Shown here: one piece after another, positions 17,298 through 25,635 of the stretch | Layout: each line of letters opens with the position of its first letter | Numbering within the stretch: the stretch's first letter is position 1 | Source: GCA-2683135 sp964507445 | GTDB taxonomy: Bacteria; Planctomycetota; GCA-002687715 | Length of the DNA: 64,000 nucleotides | NCBI GenBank assembly: GCA_964507445.1 | Contig: CAZDQF010000001.1 | Span: forward strand, 310,001-374,000 | Direction: 5' to 3' | Made by a program: the position numbers and the translations under genes | The notes under the pieces: generated by a model | What the model was told of the DNA's origin: nothing | What the model saw: only the letters and a program-made list of their open reading frames with translations | Database searches by the model: none

Positions 17298-18165
17298 GAG
17301 AAGGGAACATCTGGTTCAGACGCTGAAACGTCTCCACGGTCTCCGCAGGGTCGTTGTGCTCACACTCGTAGCACAGAGCCTTCAGCCGCGGCACGCGATG
17401 CAGGATGCTCTCCAGGATGGCCCATGTGTCCTGGTGCACCTCCGCACGGTGATCGTCGTCGATGTACGCGTATCCGTCCGCGGTCACCGCCTCCCCACCC
17501 CCCGCCACGTGGATCTCCACCACACGATCCAGCGGGTAGCTGTCCAGGGCCGTGGTGGGTTCGTTCCCGCAGGCCCGTTGATAGATGGCGAGGTGGGCCG
17601 CGTCGAGCAGCAAGCCACACCCTGCCTCCGCGCTCACCCGGGCGAAGTACTCCAGGATGTGGAGGTCCCCGAGGTAGTAGAGGGACGGCGGATTCTCGGG
17701 CAACACGGGGAGGCCGGTCGCCTCCTGCAAGAGACGGACGCTGTGCGCCGTGGCCTGCGCGGACTCGGCGTTCAGGATCGGCGGCAACAGCAACCCGTGG
17801 CCCCGGTCCCGCGGGCCGAAGTGCCACATGCCCGAGTCTCCGCACAGCCAAGGCGAGTTGATCCGGTGGGCCAGGTCCCGGGTCTCCGTGATCCACCGGT
17901 CATCCAGGTCCACGGGTTCCTCGAAGTTGACGTCGAGGAAGTGATAGGTCGCGGCCCCGCCGGACTCCACCCATCTGAGAATGGAAGGGTCGAGCCCCCG
18001 ATCCGCGTCGCTGCCGAACTCGACGAAGTGGACCAACCCAGGCCATCGTTCCCCAAACGCGCTCGGGTCGATGGTGGGCCGCACCCCGTACTCGCCGCTG
18101 ATGCCCACCCCGAGCCGCGGGAGTCCCTCAAGAACGTCTTCCAGGTCAGCGTTCACGCCTGACAT
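17287..18165 (-). CDS. DUF692 / MNIO-family iron-dependent oxidative enzyme
   Basis: 292 residues, TIM-barrel family PF05114 (MbnB/TglH/BufB type). Recognisable blocks are LGVGISGEYG, LVHFVEFGSDAD, ENPPSLYYLG, GLLLDAAHLAIYQ, VVEIHVAGGGEA, an IDDDHRAEVHQDTWAILE block and CYECEHNDP; these correspond to the His, Asp, Asn and Glu ligands of the di- or tri-iron centre, although the first motif (usually GIGLRxxH) and the usual SEHLSW motif are altered (GDSGMWHFG). Characterised members modify Cys residues of ribosomal peptides. Here it is followed by a likely partner protein, but no precursor peptide is visible next to it. Divergent from the Nudix gene with only 34 bases between. Confidence 0.85.
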   Translation of the reverse strand: MSGVNADLEDVLEGLPRLGVGISGEYGVRPTIDPSAFGERWPGLVHFVEFGSDADRGLDPSILRWVESGGAATYHFLDVNFEEPVDLDDRWITETRDLAHRINSPWLCGDSGMWHFGPRDRGHGLLLPPILNAESAQATAHSVRLLQEATGLPVLPENPPSLYYLGDLHILEYFARVSAEAGCGLLLDAAHLAIYQRACGNEPTTALDSYPLDRVVEIHVAGGGEAVTADGYAYIDDDHRAEVHQDTWAILESILHRVPRLKALCYECEHNDPAETVETFQRLNQMFPSHVE

Positions 18166-18199
18166 GTTATGAGAGTGGGGACATCACCGGGAGGGAACC

Positions 18200-18754
18200 A
18201 TGACGAGAACCAACGTTGATCCGTGGCCGAAGCTGGACTCCCGGCACGGCCGGGACCTGCACCTCTTTCGCCCCCGCTGGGATCGGGTCCGAAACCCCCG
18301 CACATCCGAGGAGATGGAGCGGCTGGTGTGCGAGACTCCGGAGTGGGTCAACGTGGTCGCCTTCACCCCGGACCGACAGCTCATCATGATCCGGCAGTGG
18401 CGGTTCGGCACCGAACGCGTGGAACTGGAGATCCCGGGTGGGCTCATCGACCCGGGAGAGACCCCCGCAAGCTCCGCCGTACGGGAGCTCCAGGAAGAGA
18501 CCGGGTTCACGTCGACGCGCTGGACCGAGCTTGGGTCCGTGGCGCCCAACCCGGCCTTCCAGACCAACCGCTGCTGGCACTTCCTGGCGGAGGACGCCAC
18601 CCCCTCCGGCGGTCAGGACCTGGACCCGGGAGAAGACATCGCCGTTGAGCTGATGTCCGTCGATCGGGTCCTGGACGCGGTGCGTTCCGGTGAGATCAGC
18701 CACGCCCTCTGCATCACCGCCCTCGCTCACGTCCTCGATCTACGCTCTCGGTGA
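18200..18754 (+). CDS. Nudix hydrolase, ADP-ribose pyrophosphatase-like
   Basis: 184 residues, start preceded by GGGAGGGA. The Nudix box is complete: GGLIDPGETPASSAVRELQEETGF gives G-x5-E-x7-REx2EE-x-G. The preceding VVAFTPDRQLIMIRQWRFGTERVELEIPGG is typical of the ADP-ribose/NDP-sugar pyrophosphatase subgroup. It probably hydrolyses nucleoside diphosphate sugars to NMP and sugar phosphate in the cytoplasm. It is divergent from the DUF692 gene and converges on the glycosyltransferase gene. Confidence 0.88.
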   Translation: MTRTNVDPWPKLDSRHGRDLHLFRPRWDRVRNPRTSEEMERLVCETPEWVNVVAFTPDRQLIMIRQWRFGTERVELEIPGGLIDPGETPASSAVRELQEETGFTSTRWTELGSVAPNPAFQTNRCWHFLAEDATPSGGQDLDPGEDIAVELMSVDRVLDAVRSGEISHALCITALAHVLDLRSR

Positions 18755-18760
18755 CGGAGC

Positions 18761-19738
18761 TCATCGCACGGCCCACCAGTCCTGCCCCTCCCTCAGGTCG
18801 GGGCGTAGCCGCGCCAACTGCCTGCGGATGACGTCGCGAGCGCCGCGGCTCCCGACGGCGACCAACAGCAGGTCGAGATCGGCGCCCACGATGGACTCCG
18901 GCGGCAGCACCGGGACCGATCTCCGCCGTTCGCCGCCGTCAATGTCGATGACCATGGGCACCTCGTGTCCCTGATCCAGGAGCCAGCGCAACCAGGGTCG
19001 TCCACCGGCCTTTCCGGCCCAGAGGACGACGCGTCGAGGTCCGGACAAGGCCGACTGACCGAGATACCACTGACGGCAGCGATCAAACGCCTCTCGCCCA
19101 TATCTCGGATCCGTTCGGGTCAGCCTCCCTGGATGGTCCCTCAACTCCACCACGTCCCGCTCCAGGTTGCGCACGCGCCATCCAGCGGCGACGAGCCGCA
19201 ACCAGAGGTCGTAGTCCTCGGGCACCTCGGCGTCCCGATATCCGCCCACGGACTCCACGGCGTCGGCCCGCATGGTCACCGCAGGGTGCAGCAACGGGCT
19301 CTCTACCAGCAGCTGAGGGAAGGGATCGGTCAATCCGTTGACCCACTCGACGTAGATTCGCATCCCCTCCGGAGGCGAACCGTGATCCGTGAACAAGCGG
19401 CCGCGGCCTCCCACCGCCGCCAACTCCGGATCGCCCCGCAAGGCATCGAGTTGAGCGGCGATCCGGCCCCCCACCGCACGGTCGTCCGCATCCAGGCGAG
19501 CCAGGAACTCCCCGCGGCAGACCCGACGACCGTGCTCCAACGCCGCGACGATCCCTCGCCGGGCCTGCCGCACCACCTGCACCCCATCGGGGAGCCGGGA
19601 CGCCGCGTCGTCCTCGCTGCCGTCGTCCACCACCACGACCTCGTCGGCGTCGTCACACTCGGCCAGGGCCGAGCGAACGGCCTCCCCCAGCCATGGGCCC
19701 CCGTCCCGAACGGGGATGAGCCAGGACACCCGGGTCAT
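18761..19738 (-). CDS. Family 2 glycosyltransferase
   Basis: 325 residues. GT-A fold: SWLIPVRDGGPWLGEAVRSAL at the N-terminus, VVVVDDGSEDD, the nucleotide/metal DxD-type ARLDADDRA near residue 101, and the PEDYDLWLRL acceptor-side motif near 190. After about residue 240 a second small alpha/beta segment begins with VVLWAGKAGGRPWLRWLLDQGHEVPMVID and may be a Rossmann-like nucleotide-binding appendage. No membrane segments are visible. Substrate unknown; no sugar cluster surrounds it. Confidence 0.85.
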   Translation of the reverse strand: MTRVSWLIPVRDGGPWLGEAVRSALAECDDADEVVVVDDGSEDDAASRLPDGVQVVRQARRGIVAALEHGRRVCRGEFLARLDADDRAVGGRIAAQLDALRGDPELAAVGGRGRLFTDHGSPPEGMRIYVEWVNGLTDPFPQLLVESPLLHPAVTMRADAVESVGGYRDAEVPEDYDLWLRLVAAGWRVRNLERDVVELRDHPGRLTRTDPRYGREAFDRCRQWYLGQSALSGPRRVVLWAGKAGGRPWLRWLLDQGHEVPMVIDIDGGERRRSVPVLPPESIVGADLDLLLVAVGSRGARDVIRRQLARLRPDLREGQDWWAVR

Positions 19739-19831
19739 GGAAGCGCCCCCGCGGACGTCGGGCGTCCCGGGAGCCCACGGAGGCCTCCGTTCGGCGAAGG
19801 CTCCGTAGGCTCAGGACAGCGGAGAAGCACC

Positions 19832-21241
19832 TCAACCGCGGAGCTTGAAGTGCTCTCCGAGCACGTGAGCGACGCTGGCGGTGAGCTTCTTGCCACACGG
19901 CACGTGGAGGAACTCGTTCGGGCCGTGAGCGTTGGAGCCCGGCCCCAGGAGGCCGGTGATCATGAACTGGGCCTCCGGGAACTTCTCGCCCAGCATCCCC
20001 ATGAACGGGATGGTGCCACCCTCGCCCATCCACACGGATTCCCGACCGAAGTAGGTGTGGGACGCCGAGTCCACGGCAGAGGCCAGCCAATCCGCCAGGG
20101 GCGGCGCGTTCCATCCGGCGGCGCCCTTCTCCGCATGGAAGGACACCTTGGCGCCGTAGGGCGGGTCCGCCTCCAGGGCCTGCTGCAAGGCTTGGGTCGC
20201 GGCGTCCGCGTCCACCATGGGCGGGATGCGCATGGACAGCTTGACCGTGGTGTAGGGGCGCAGGACGTTGCCCGCGTCCTGGAGCGAGGGCAGACCCTCG
20301 ACGCCGGTCACGGACAGCGCCGGGCGCCAGGTCCGATTCAGCACCGCCTCCCGGCCCGTAGCCACCGCGGACATCCCCGGAGACCAGGGGAACTTGTCGA
20401 ACACGGCCCCGCCCAGGACCCGCGCCGCCACCTCCGCCTGCTCCACACGCTGATCGGGGATGGCGATCTTCAACGCGTCGACCAACACGTCACCGGTGGC
20501 CACGTCGTCCACGCGATCGAGCAGCTGGCGCAGCACGCGGAACGAAGACGGCACGATGCCCGAGGCGTCTCCCGAGTGGACCCCTTCCGTCAGCACCTCG
20601 ACGCGGAGGTCCCCGGCGACGATGCCTCGGAGGGACGTGGTGCACCACAGCTGTTCGTAGTTGCCGCAACCGGAGTCCAGACAGATGACCAGGCTCGGGG
20701 TGCCGATGCGATCCTGCAGGTGATCGATGTAGTACGGCAGGTCGTAGCTGCCGGACTCCTCGCAGCCCTCGATGATGACGACCACCCGAGAGTGCTTGCC
20801 TCCGGCCTCGCGGAGCGCCCGCAGGGCGGTGAGGGAGGCGAAGGCCGCGTATCCGTCATCGGCGCCGCCTCGGCCGTACAGCTTGTCGCCGTCCCGGACG
20901 GGGATCCAGGGGCCGAGCCCCTCGTTCCAGCCGACCATTTCGGGCTGCTTGTCGAGGTGACCGTACATGACGACGCAGTCATCGCTGTCGCCTGGGATCT
21001 CCATGTAGATCAACGGAGTTCGGCCTTCGAGCTCGATCACCTCCATGGTCATGCCTTCGATGACCTGCTCGCTGCACCAGCCCGCGATGAGCTCCACCGC
21101 CCGGTCCATGTGCCCGTTGGCCTTCCAGTCCGGATCGAACAACGGAGACTTGTTGGGGATCTTGATGTACTCGGTGATCGCCGGGAGGATCGACTCGTCC
21201 CAGGTGCGATCAACAAGCGCGGTGACGGCGGAAGAATCCAT
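19832..21241 (-). CDS. M20-family metallopeptidase (dipeptidase/carnosinase-like)
   Basis: 469 residues. The co-catalytic zinc site is complete: YGHLDKQPE (His, Asp), GGADDGYAA (bridging Asp), EGCEESGS (catalytic Glu and ligand Glu), CLDSGCG (Asp) and the late GSNAHGPNE (His). The start at 21241 follows GTGAGG; a longer open frame exists upstream but lacks a binding site. M20 members of this subgroup hydrolyse dipeptides or N-acyl amino acids in the cytoplasm. It is the last gene before the accessory region. Confidence 0.9.
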   Translation of the reverse strand: MDSSAVTALVDRTWDESILPAITEYIKIPNKSPLFDPDWKANGHMDRAVELIAGWCSEQVIEGMTMEVIELEGRTPLIYMEIPGDSDDCVVMYGHLDKQPEMVGWNEGLGPWIPVRDGDKLYGRGGADDGYAAFASLTALRALREAGGKHSRVVVIIEGCEESGSYDLPYYIDHLQDRIGTPSLVICLDSGCGNYEQLWCTTSLRGIVAGDLRVEVLTEGVHSGDASGIVPSSFRVLRQLLDRVDDVATGDVLVDALKIAIPDQRVEQAEVAARVLGGAVFDKFPWSPGMSAVATGREAVLNRTWRPALSVTGVEGLPSLQDAGNVLRPYTTVKLSMRIPPMVDADAATQALQQALEADPPYGAKVSFHAEKGAAGWNAPPLADWLASAVDSASHTYFGRESVWMGEGGTIPFMGMLGEKFPEAQFMITGLLGPGSNAHGPNEFLHVPCGKKLTASVAHVLGEHFKLRG

Positions 21242-21337
21242 CGGGTGCCTCACTTTCCATGATCTGGCCGCGGCCCCCACGGACGCAGCCTACAGAGTCT
21301 AACGCTCGGGCTCGTCCTTGCGGAACCGGATCGCACG

Positions 21338-21348
21338 GGGATCAGGGG
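21338..21348 (+). repeat. Left copy of 11-bp direct repeat flanking the accessory island
   Basis: GGGATCAGGGG here is identical, in the same orientation, to 32777-32787. It overlaps the stop codon of the frameshifted gene. The two copies are 11.4 kb apart and bracket the region of different gene content, as an att core would, but no integrase is visible and the match is short. Confidence 0.3.
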
Positions 21349-21739
21349 TTGTCCGCTCGGAGCAACGTGGAGAACTCCGGCTCGGCGCTCAGCGCCGCCG
21401 GCAGCGCCTCCAGCCACCCATCAAGGTCCTGATCCGACGGGATCTCGATCACCGCCCGCTGATCCACGATCTCCAGGCTCCCCCCGGCGCGATCACGAGC
21501 AGCGCGGGGGCGACAGGGATGAGCACGTCCCAGAATGCGTGCAGACCGATCGTCGGGGCGACGAAGAGGAGGACGAGGATCGCCAGCCCGATCGCCCAGA
21601 CGGCTACCTGCACAAGGCGCCACGTGGCCCGTCGAGCCGGCCACCGGGTGGCCGGGTCGGGCAACGTTGCGTCGTCGTTCGTGGTCGAGGTGGCCACCGT
21701 GGCCATGCTGCGCGGATCGGGTTCCGGAGTGACAGTCAT
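21342..21739 (-). pseudogene. Frameshifted small membrane protein
   Basis: The gene starts with ATG at 21739, sharing a base with the TAA stop of the polyferredoxin gene (TAATG), so it is translationally coupled to it. The first frame gives a polar N-terminus and two hydrophobic segments (VQVAVWAIGLAILVLLFVAP and DVLIPVAPALLVIAPGG), then runs into a stop. At the G5 run at 21481-21485 a shift of one base moves into a second frame that continues as SLEIVDQRAVIEIPSDQDLDGWLEALP to a stop at 21342. Rejoined, this would be a protein of about 130 residues with two membrane segments and a soluble tail. Homopolymer sequencing error, a recent mutation or programmed slippage could each explain it. Function unknown. 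Confidence 0.55.
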
Positions 21740-23601
21740 TACCGATGAGTCCTCGTTCGGGCGGCTCTCAGACGCACGGCGGCAGCCCGGTGGGATGCGG
21801 CCTCCTGGTCCCTGCCGGCAGCCGCGAGCAGGCGGGCCAGGTGGCTGTGGACGTCCGCGTCGCTGGGGATGATGCGCTCGGCCGCCCGCAGCGACGCGAT
21901 GGCCTCATCCGGGCGACCCGTGGCCCCGAGCATGATCCCCAGGTTGTAGTGGAGGAGGCCGGAGGTCGGATCGAGAGCGAGGGCCTTCTTGAAGCAGGCG
22001 GCGCTCTCCCTCAGACGCCCCGTGTCGCCGAGGAGCTCGCCGAGTCCCGTCCAGGCCGCCAGCCGGATGCGGGACGGGTCGTCGTGGCCGTCCGCCTTCT
22101 CGAGCGCCTCACGCAGGACGCCCTCCGCCTCTGGCGCCTTGCCCTGTACCATGAGCACGTGCGCGAGCCGCAGCTGCATCGCGACGTCTTGCGGTGCATG
22201 CTCGAGGACCCGGCGTAGCGCTCGGGCCGCCTCGGTCCATGCCCCGCGGTAGAGCGCCAGTTCGGCGTATCTCCGGGCCGTTCCCTCCGGCGTCCACAAT
22301 CCCCAGCGCGCCAGGAACCGGTGATCCTCGAGCGCCCGAGTGATCGCCGGGTCCTGCGGATCGAGCACTCCCGCCGAGTTGGCCGCGAGGACCTCCGCGT
22401 AGTGCTCCTGACCACGTACCTCGTGGAATCGCACCGCCGCGCTGTGAACGACGAACAACCCGACGGCGACGAGCGCGGCGGCTGCCCAGCGCCCGGCTCG
22501 CGTGAGCGATCGACCGGTCTTCAGCAGGAGTCCCTGCGCGCGGACGTGGGGCTTGCGGAGCAGCCGGAGCGATATCACGGCGGCCCAGGCCAGCAGGCAG
22601 CCGAGACCGAGCGTCATGAGGAACGGGACGCTCTCGTAGAGCCCACGGAACACCAGCAGCGTGAGGACGACGGCGGCGCCACCGACGAGATCCTCCCGCC
22701 AGGACGTCCCCGGGCGTACGGGGCGCCGTCCCTTGCGTGACCACGAGCGGAACCCGGAGGGTCGGGTGAAGCCGAAGCGAAGCCCCTCCGTGGGACACAC
22801 GCTGACGCAGTCCAGGTCCTTCAGGCAGCCGGGATGCACCACCCTGCCGAAGCGCTTTATCTCGTCGTGGACATCGATGTCGCTGCTGCAGTGAGCCGTG
22901 CACAGCCCGCAGTGCGTGCAGTCGCCGCGCATGACGATCCGGCCCGGGGCCACCCGGTCCGCAAGACCGAACAGGGCGCCGTACGGGCACCCGTACGTGC
23001 AGAATGATCGCGACCCCAGCACCCAGATCATGGCGAAGCCACATACCAGGAACGTGAGGATCGCTATCCCCGGACCCGGGAGATTGCGCGCGTAGTCGGT
23101 CGTGATGAACGACGCCCAGCCCTGCTCGTCGCTGTGGATCCGCCAGGCGAAGGCAGGGACCTCGCCGAGGGTCGCGGAGAGCGACGACCAGGTCGTCACG
23201 AGGAGGCGCTTCACCTGCGGCCACGCGAACATGTACACAAGGGCCAGCGGCGGAATCAGGAGGAGGAGGCGCGATCTTATGGGACGTGGGCGGATGTTCG
23301 CCTTGCCGAGCAGCCACGCGCAGCCGTCCTCGAGCGCGAGGATATGGCAGCCCCACGAGCAGAAGAAGCGTCCGAACACCAGGACGGACAGGAGGGCCGC
23401 GCACATGAAGATGAAGCCGGCCGTCACGAGCCCCAGTTCCAACGTATGCATGACCTCGTTGAGTTCGAGCGGAGCGAGCGTCTTGCCGGCGATCTTCCAG
23501 TGCACCACGTGCGCAGCCATGAGGGCCCAGACACTGGCGAGCACTACCGCGCGACGGCGTCCGTACCGCGACGGCCTACAATGCGCGGGAGAGGTCATCA
23601 C
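21739..23601 (-). CDS. NapH/CcoG-like membrane polyferredoxin fused to TPR repeats
   Basis: 620 residues. The N-terminal half has several membrane helices with the two CxxxC motifs of the NapH/NosR/CcoG group (FFCSWGCH near residue 80 and FCTYGCPYG near 205) followed by two [4Fe-4S] clusters, CTHCGLCTAHC and CLKDLDCVSVCP. After two further membrane segments (about 320-400) come tetratricopeptide repeats (residues about 420-600; RLAHVLMVQGKAPEAEGVLREAL, LHYNLGIMLGATGRPDEAIA). It probably moves electrons across or along the membrane, with the TPR part holding a partner. The usual catalytic partner (nitrate or nitrous oxide reductase, cbb3 oxidase) is not in the window. Confidence 0.85.
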   Translation of the reverse strand: MMTSPAHCRPSRYGRRRAVVLASVWALMAAHVVHWKIAGKTLAPLELNEVMHTLELGLVTAGFIFMCAALLSVLVFGRFFCSWGCHILALEDGCAWLLGKANIRPRPIRSRLLLLIPPLALVYMFAWPQVKRLLVTTWSSLSATLGEVPAFAWRIHSDEQGWASFITTDYARNLPGPGIAILTFLVCGFAMIWVLGSRSFCTYGCPYGALFGLADRVAPGRIVMRGDCTHCGLCTAHCSSDIDVHDEIKRFGRVVHPGCLKDLDCVSVCPTEGLRFGFTRPSGFRSWSRKGRRPVRPGTSWREDLVGGAAVVLTLLVFRGLYESVPFLMTLGLGCLLAWAAVISLRLLRKPHVRAQGLLLKTGRSLTRAGRWAAAALVAVGLFVVHSAAVRFHEVRGQEHYAEVLAANSAGVLDPQDPAITRALEDHRFLARWGLWTPEGTARRYAELALYRGAWTEAARALRRVLEHAPQDVAMQLRLAHVLMVQGKAPEAEGVLREALEKADGHDDPSRIRLAAWTGLGELLGDTGRLRESAACFKKALALDPTSGLLHYNLGIMLGATGRPDEAIASLRAAERIIPSDADVHSHLARLLAAAGRDQEAASHRAAAVRLRAARTRTHR

Positions 23602-24321
23602 CGGAATCGTAGCCTGTCGATGGCGCTTCGGTCATTGTCGCCCATTGCCAATGGCTTCATGCTGTTGCCCATCATGGCAAGCCGTGATTGTGATCATGCC
23701 GGATCAGGTCGTCCATGGTGCCGAGAGGATGCTCGCGTGGGTACGCACCGCTCGCCACTCACTCGTTGGGATCCGGGGGTGATGCACGCGTGGAGCGTCG
23801 GCGCTGATGGCGGTGTCCCTGTCCGTCGGCATGTCGCCGCTCGCGCTGAGCGGCGGTCGCGGCGGCGGTGACCCGTACGCGCTCACCAAGGAGGCGGCGC
23901 ACATCGCGCCCCGGCAGCCGCTTTCCGAGGACGCGACGATTCCCGGTCGACCCTGTTCGGAGGATCGATCGAGTTCCGGTTCTGACCCATGCTCGACGAC
24001 GCGACGATCTGCCAGGCGATGACGTTCGTTCTCATCGTGCTCGTGTTCGGCGAGCTCCCAAGGAGCATGCTCACGTCCGGCAGCGACGTCACGGGACTCA
24101 CGGCGACCGCCGAGGCCGTCGTCGCGCTGCGGGACCTTCCGCCCATTCCCAAAGTCATCGTCACGCCCGATTCTCACCGCCAGCACCACGGATCATGAAC
24201 GACCGCTCCCGCGCGTCATACGAGCGGTCGAGGTGGCCGGTCAGGATCTCCGGCATGACCGGCGTCAACCTGCCCTGCCACGTGGTTCCGCGAGCGGGAG
24301 CGGGTCGCTAAAGTCAAGGTC
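23602..24321. other. Intergenic stretch, 720 bases, no supported gene
   Basis: Lies between the divergent polyferredoxin and HemW-like genes. Short open frames exist on both strands (for example 23807-24022 and 23989-24198, plus) but they lack convincing ribosome binding sites, known motifs or length, and their compositions are what GC-rich noncoding DNA gives. One of them (23989-24198) has a hydrophobic start and could be a decayed gene fragment. The only feature supported is the palindrome at 24254-24269. Confidence 0.5.
24254..24269. promoter_or_regulatory. Candidate operator, copy A of TGAC-N4-GTCA family
   Basis: CATGAC-CGGC-GTCAAC lies 52 bases upstream of the HemW-like gene. It shares the TGAC-N4-GTCA core and the near-identical spacer with three other copies in front of genes of this island (27154, 28821, 29396). 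Confidence 0.45.
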
Positions 24322-25614
24322 ATGGAGCCCGTCGCCGGCTCGTACTTCGTGTCGACGTATCCACCGTTCTCGGTGTGGACCGGGGATGCGGTCGGCGCGT
24401 ACCGCTCGCTGCTCGACCGCCCGCCGGCGATAGACGCCGGGCTGGGGCTCTACGTGCATATACCGTTTTGCCTGGAGAGGTGTCGGTACTGCTATTACCT
24501 CTCGTACGCCAACCCGAACACGGACCTGGTCGACCGGTACATCGACGCCGTCCTCGACGAGGCCGCCCGGTACGCGCGCCTTCCGGCGCTCGCGGGCCGT
24601 CCGCTGAGCTACGTCTACTTCGGCGGTGGGACGCCCTCCATGCTCACCGCCAGCCAGATCCACCGCGTTCTCGCGGGCATCCGGGGCTCGCTTCCGTGGG
24701 ACGGCGACGCCGAGGTGACGTTCGAGTGCGCGCCGCGGTCCGCACTCCCGGATCGGCTGAACGTCCTGCGCGATGAAGGCCTCACGCGGCTGTCGATGGG
24801 TGTCCAGCAGCTCGACGACGAGGTGCTCGCGCGAAACGCCCGCGTTCACACGGTGCGCGACGTCGAGCGCGCTTGGGCGGACATCCAGAAGATCGGGTTC
24901 GAAGTCGTGAACCTGGACCTCATCGTCGGCCTCGTGGGTGAGACGGACGCGACCTTCTTCGAGAGTCTCGGGCGCGTCATCGGGATGGGTGCGGACAGCG
25001 TCACCCTCTACCAGCTCGAGATCCCGCTCAACACGCCGCTGTACCGGTCGCTCCAGGAGGGCGAGGAGCTCCTGTCCGTTCCTTCGTGGTCCACGAAGCG
25101 TCGCCGGTTGGACACGGCCTTCTCGGTGCTCGAGGGAGCGGGGTATCACCAGCGCAGCGCGTACGCGGCCGTCAAGGATCCCGAGCGCCATCGCTTCGTC
25201 TACCAGGACGCCCAGTACCGTGGCGCCGACCTGCTCGGCATCGGCGCCTCCTCCTTCTCGTTCGTCCAGGGCGGCCACCAACAGAACGCGGCGTCGATGC
25301 GGAGCTATCTCGAGGTCGTGGAGAGCGGCGAGCTGCCGCACGGGAGGGCGCACATGCTCAGCGAGAACGAGCAATGCGTCCGTGAGTTCGTGCTCCAATT
25401 GAAGCTCGGCGGCTGCGACGCCTCGCAGCTCCACGCGCGCTACGGCGTGGCGGTGACGGACGTTCTCGCCGAGCCGCTCGCTCGTTTCGAGCACGAGGGC
25501 TGGGTCGTCATCGATGACGACCAGATCACGGTCACGCGCGAGGGGCTTCTTCGGGTCGATGCGCTGATTCCGGAGCTGTATCCGGAGGAGCGCCAGGACG
25601 TTCGGTATTCGTAG
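24322..25614 (+). CDS. Radical SAM protein, HemW/HemN-like
   Basis: 430 residues. The cluster motif is CLERCRYC (Cys50, Cys54, Cys57) in the context VHIPFCLERCRYCYYLSYAN, the HemN-family signature, followed by YVYFGGGTPSML and the RLSMGVQQLDDEVL segment. The C-terminus has the winged-helix tail seen in HemW (ARFEHEGWVVIDDDQITVTREGL). It is longer than typical HemW, with about 45 extra residues at the N-terminus. Candidates are a heme chaperone, a class C radical SAM methyltransferase, or another HemN-like catalyst; the neighbouring halogenase-like flavoprotein and B12 radical SAM protein favour a biosynthetic role over heme. Three bases separate its stop from the nearest upstream start candidate of the next gene. 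Confidence 0.8.
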   Translation: MEPVAGSYFVSTYPPFSVWTGDAVGAYRSLLDRPPAIDAGLGLYVHIPFCLERCRYCYYLSYANPNTDLVDRYIDAVLDEAARYARLPALAGRPLSYVYFGGGTPSMLTASQIHRVLAGIRGSLPWDGDAEVTFECAPRSALPDRLNVLRDEGLTRLSMGVQQLDDEVLARNARVHTVRDVERAWADIQKIGFEVVNLDLIVGLVGETDATFFESLGRVIGMGADSVTLYQLEIPLNTPLYRSLQEGEELLSVPSWSTKRRRLDTAFSVLEGAGYHQRSAYAAVKDPERHRFVYQDAQYRGADLLGIGASSFSFVQGGHQQNAASMRSYLEVVESGELPHGRAHMLSENEQCVREFVLQLKLGGCDASQLHARYGVAVTDVLAEPLARFEHEGWVVIDDDQITVTREGLLRVDALIPELYPEERQDVRYS

Positions 25615-25635
25615 GTGATTGACCGGAGCACGGCT

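Noticed and set aside
23883..24189. Small genes in both directions within 23.6-24.3 kb
   Set aside because: No ribosome binding site, motif or consistent codon pattern could be seen.
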